From positions 79,908 to 143,907 of the forward strand of contig CAKZVT010000030.1 in the NCBI GenBank assembly GCA_937922435.1: a DNA stretch of 64,000 nucleotides, read 5' to 3'. Position numbers and translations under genes: made by a program. Below the pieces are notes generated by a model. That model saw only the letters and a list, made by a program, of their open reading frames with translations, did not search any database and was not told where the DNA came from. This DNA is from an uncultured Prevotella sp. Lineage in GTDB: Bacteria; Bacteroidota; Bacteroidia; Bacteroidales; Bacteroidaceae. Shown piece by piece: positions 62,012-64,000 of the stretch (its first letter is position 1; each line of letters opens with the position of its first letter).

Positions 62012-63775
62012 ATGATAAAGTTCAAGGACGTAACCGTCGACGACAAAGACCTAATACAGAGCTTCACGCTCTACGGCGAAAGGCAGAACTGCGACCTGTC
62101 GTTTGCCAACCTAATCAGCTGGCGTTTCCTGTACAACACGCAGTACGCTGTGGTTGACAACTACCTCGTGTTCCGCTTCTACACGGGCCGTCATCTGGCC
62201 TACATGATGCCCGTTCCGCGCCCCCGGCGGCAGGAGGACGGCTCGCTCAAGGTAGAGCCGTGTGACGAATGCTCGGTAAGTGTTATCCGCGCCATACGCG
62301 ACGACTCCATAGCCATGGGGCATCCGTTCCTCATGCTCGGCGTGTGCAACTACATGCGCGACATCATCGAAAAGCATTTCCCTGACACGTTCGACATCAA
62401 GCCCGACCGCGATTACAGCGACTACGTCTACTTGCGCGACAAGCTCGTCAACCTGTCCGGCAAGAAGCTCCAGAGCAAGCGCAACCATATCAACAAGTTC
62501 AAGAGCCTCTATCCCGATTATGAATACCGCGAAATTACGCCCGAACTGATACCGCAGTGCCTCGAAGTGGAGCGGCAATGGCGTGCCGTGTCGAAGGATG
62601 ACAACGGCGACGAGCCTGACGAAGAACTGTCGGAAGAGCTGCGTTCGATGACGCGCGCCTTCAACCGCTGGGACAAACTGGGGCTTACGGGCGGCGCAAT
62701 ATTCGTGGACGGACGCATGGTGGCGTTCACTTACGGGTGCCCGATTAACCAGACCACCTTTGACGTGTGCGTGGAGAAGGCCGACGTGGGCTACGAAGGG
62801 GCGTTCGCTGTCATCAATCAGGAGTTCGCCAAGCACATTCCCGAGCAGTATTACTACATCAACCGCGAGGAAGACATGGGCGACGAGGGGCTGCGACGGG
62901 CCAAACTCTCATATAAGCCTGACATACTTTTGGAGAAAAACGTCATCATGGAGAAGCATCCTTTGGCCGACTTCGAGGACCAGGGACGTATCCGTCAGGA
63001 GACAATGGAGCTGTGGCGCGACACCTTCGGAGACCCCGAAGAGTTCATACAGCTTTACTTCTCGCGCGTGTACAGGAGCGAGTACAACGTCTGTTGCCAG
63101 TTGGACGGGCGCGTGGTGGCCGCCCTTCAGACCCTGCCTTATCCCATGCTGTACCGCGGCAGGGAGGTTAACACCGCCTACATCAGCGGTGTAGCCGTGA
63201 TGGAAAGCTACCGTGGGCAGGACATCGGCAACAACCTCATGCGCCAGGCGCACTTCCGCCTGTATTATAAGGATACGGTCTTCGCCTCACTCATACCGGC
63301 CGAGGCGTGGCTTTACGGATGGTACGGCAAGTGCGGATATGCCGAAGTCATCACGTGCAAGCCTGCACCGGCCGACCCTATGGCCGTTTCTTTCGCCGAC
63401 TTCGACCGCATACAGCGCAGCAGGAACTGCGTTCTGCTGCACGATGAAGACGGCTACGGCGTAATCCGCGACGACATACGCCTTGCAGGAAAGGCGTACA
63501 GGCCGCAGGCGGAGGACATCCCGGCCATGCTTCGCGTCGTCAACGCGAAGAAGGCTTTGCGCCTTTACGTCGATACACACCCCGGCACAGACATGGTGCT
63601 CCGTGTAGAAGGGGATGCCGACATACCGATGAACAACGCATATTATGTGCTGAAAGACGGTACTGTGCGCCAGACCGACGAGCCTTGTCCGTCGGCAGTG
63701 AAACTCACAATCGACGCTCTCGCCCGTTTTATTTTCGACGGCGAAGGCGCGGAAATGAACCTTATGCTTAATTGA
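62012..63775 (+). CDS. DUF2156 (LPG-synthase-C-like) and Eis-like GNAT fusion protein
   Basis: A 587-residue cytoplasmic protein from the ATG at 62012. Residues about 1-300 resemble DUF2156, the aminoacyl-lipid transferase fold of phosphatidylglycerol lysyltransferase C-termini: CDLSFANLISWRFLYNTQ, KKLQSKRNHINKFKSLYPD and LTGGAIFVDGRMVAFTYG, then VINQEFAKH and YINREEDMGDEGLR. Residues about 310-587 resemble Eis-type GNAT acetyltransferases, with TAYISGVAVMESYRGQDIG (acetyl-CoA binding) and a C-terminal SCP2-like region. It may modify a lipid, peptide or amine by aminoacyl or acyl transfer. Both halves lack membrane segments. It may be one gene or a fusion of two neighbouring functions. Confidence 0.85.
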   Translation: MIKFKDVTVDDKDLIQSFTLYGERQNCDLSFANLISWRFLYNTQYAVVDNYLVFRFYTGRHLAYMMPVPRPRRQEDGSLKVEPCDECSVSVIRAIRDDSIAMGHPFLMLGVCNYMRDIIEKHFPDTFDIKPDRDYSDYVYLRDKLVNLSGKKLQSKRNHINKFKSLYPDYEYREITPELIPQCLEVERQWRAVSKDDNGDEPDEELSEELRSMTRAFNRWDKLGLTGGAIFVDGRMVAFTYGCPINQTTFDVCVEKADVGYEGAFAVINQEFAKHIPEQYYYINREEDMGDEGLRRAKLSYKPDILLEKNVIMEKHPLADFEDQGRIRQETMELWRDTFGDPEEFIQLYFSRVYRSEYNVCCQLDGRVVAALQTLPYPMLYRGREVNTAYISGVAVMESYRGQDIGNNLMRQAHFRLYYKDTVFASLIPAEAWLYGWYGKCGYAEVITCKPAPADPMAVSFADFDRIQRSRNCVLLHDEDGYGVIRDDIRLAGKAYRPQAEDIPAMLRVVNAKKALRLYVDTHPGTDMVLRVEGDADIPMNNAYYVLKDGTVRQTDEPCPSAVKLTIDALARFIFDGEGAEMNLMLN

Positions 63776-63928
63776 AAGGCCAAAATATTTCATGCCGCTG
63801 CATTCTGTTTCGTATTTGTAAAGTGTTGATTTATCCCATTATAATAATGTGTTCGTCCGTAGTTTTTCTTGCTTATTTGTGAACAGATGTTAAATTTCGA
63901 TATTTTCTCAAAGAAAAGTTGCGAAAAG

Positions 63929-63960
63929 TTTGGAGTTTGCGTTGGAAGTGCGTACTTTTG
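63929..63960 (+). promoter_or_regulatory. Promoter for a gene beyond the window
   Basis: TTTG (63929-63932), a 20-bp spacer and TACTTTTG (63953-63960) point to the right edge. No start codon for the next gene is identified in the last 40 bp. Confidence 0.7.
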
Positions 63961-64000
63961 CATCCGCTTTTCGGGGCTTGTCCCTGTTGAGCGCGTTCTT

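Overview
The window looks like a chromosomal segment of a Bacteroidetes bacterium, most likely Prevotellaceae (genus not determinable by eye). The evidence is: promoters of the Bacteroidetes type (TTTG, 19-21 bp, TAnnTTTG) in front of many genes, little use of Shine-Dalgarno sites, a starch locus with a GH97 SusB-type enzyme, family-typical genes (DUF4290, DUF4421, AAA_14/DUF4143 ATPase), and the tsaB-DUF4290-murA-rimM-dxr-rseP order. I see no rRNA, tRNA, transposase, phage gene or CRISPR array.

Layout. 1-8030: starch/maltodextrin genes on the + strand: 3' part of malQ, GH97 alpha-glucosidase, type I pullulanase, SusA-like neopullulanase. 8238-13456: secreted proteins of unknown role (one with SH3b, one lipoprotein). 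13676-19607: a six-gene minus-strand housekeeping operon (tsaB, DUF4290, murA, rimM, dxr, rseP). 19700-21868: yicC-type RNase, gmk, nadD. 21987-24049: an AAA_14 ATPase bracketed by paired palindromes, then a frameshifted CPBP membrane protease. 24405-43863: envelope glycan region: phosphoethanolamine transferase, two acyltransferases, a UbiA/DPPR-synthase-like prenyltransferase, HAD phosphatase, polytopic membrane protein, five glycosyltransferase-like genes, a flippase, LicD, an opine-dehydrogenase-like protein and an unusual nucleotidyltransferase/PLP-enzyme fusion. 43979-49340: Cys/His-rich small secreted protein, M23-LysM peptidase, cysteine desulfidase-like protein, DsbD. 49724-54361: large SF1 helicase with a nuclease-like motif, and an esterase-HAD fusion. 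55035-58000: rplM-rpsI and rpsB-tsf behind structured leaders. 58253-63775: SGNH hydrolase, alpha/beta hydrolase, DUF4421 protein, and a DUF2156-GNAT fusion.

The most striking unexplained signal is non-coding. Thirteen intergenic spacers carry the same array: four (once five) copies of a 13-bp palindromic core (consensus AAAGRCSGYCTTT) repeated at exactly 22 bp, often next to a ~29-bp palindrome (GTAAC...TTG...CAA...GTTAC). A second interspersed element (ten copies) combines a CCCTCCC/GGGAGGG hairpin with a G-quadruplex-capable run. A third group consists of long purine/pyrimidine inverted repeats, one of which sits in frame inside the phosphoethanolamine transferase gene. Two short promoter-terminator units (about 41418-41609 minus and 49621-49720 plus) look like undescribed small RNAs or micro-ORFs.

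Limits: all family names come from motif recognition by eye, without database searches. Start codons were chosen from promoter position and family N-termini.
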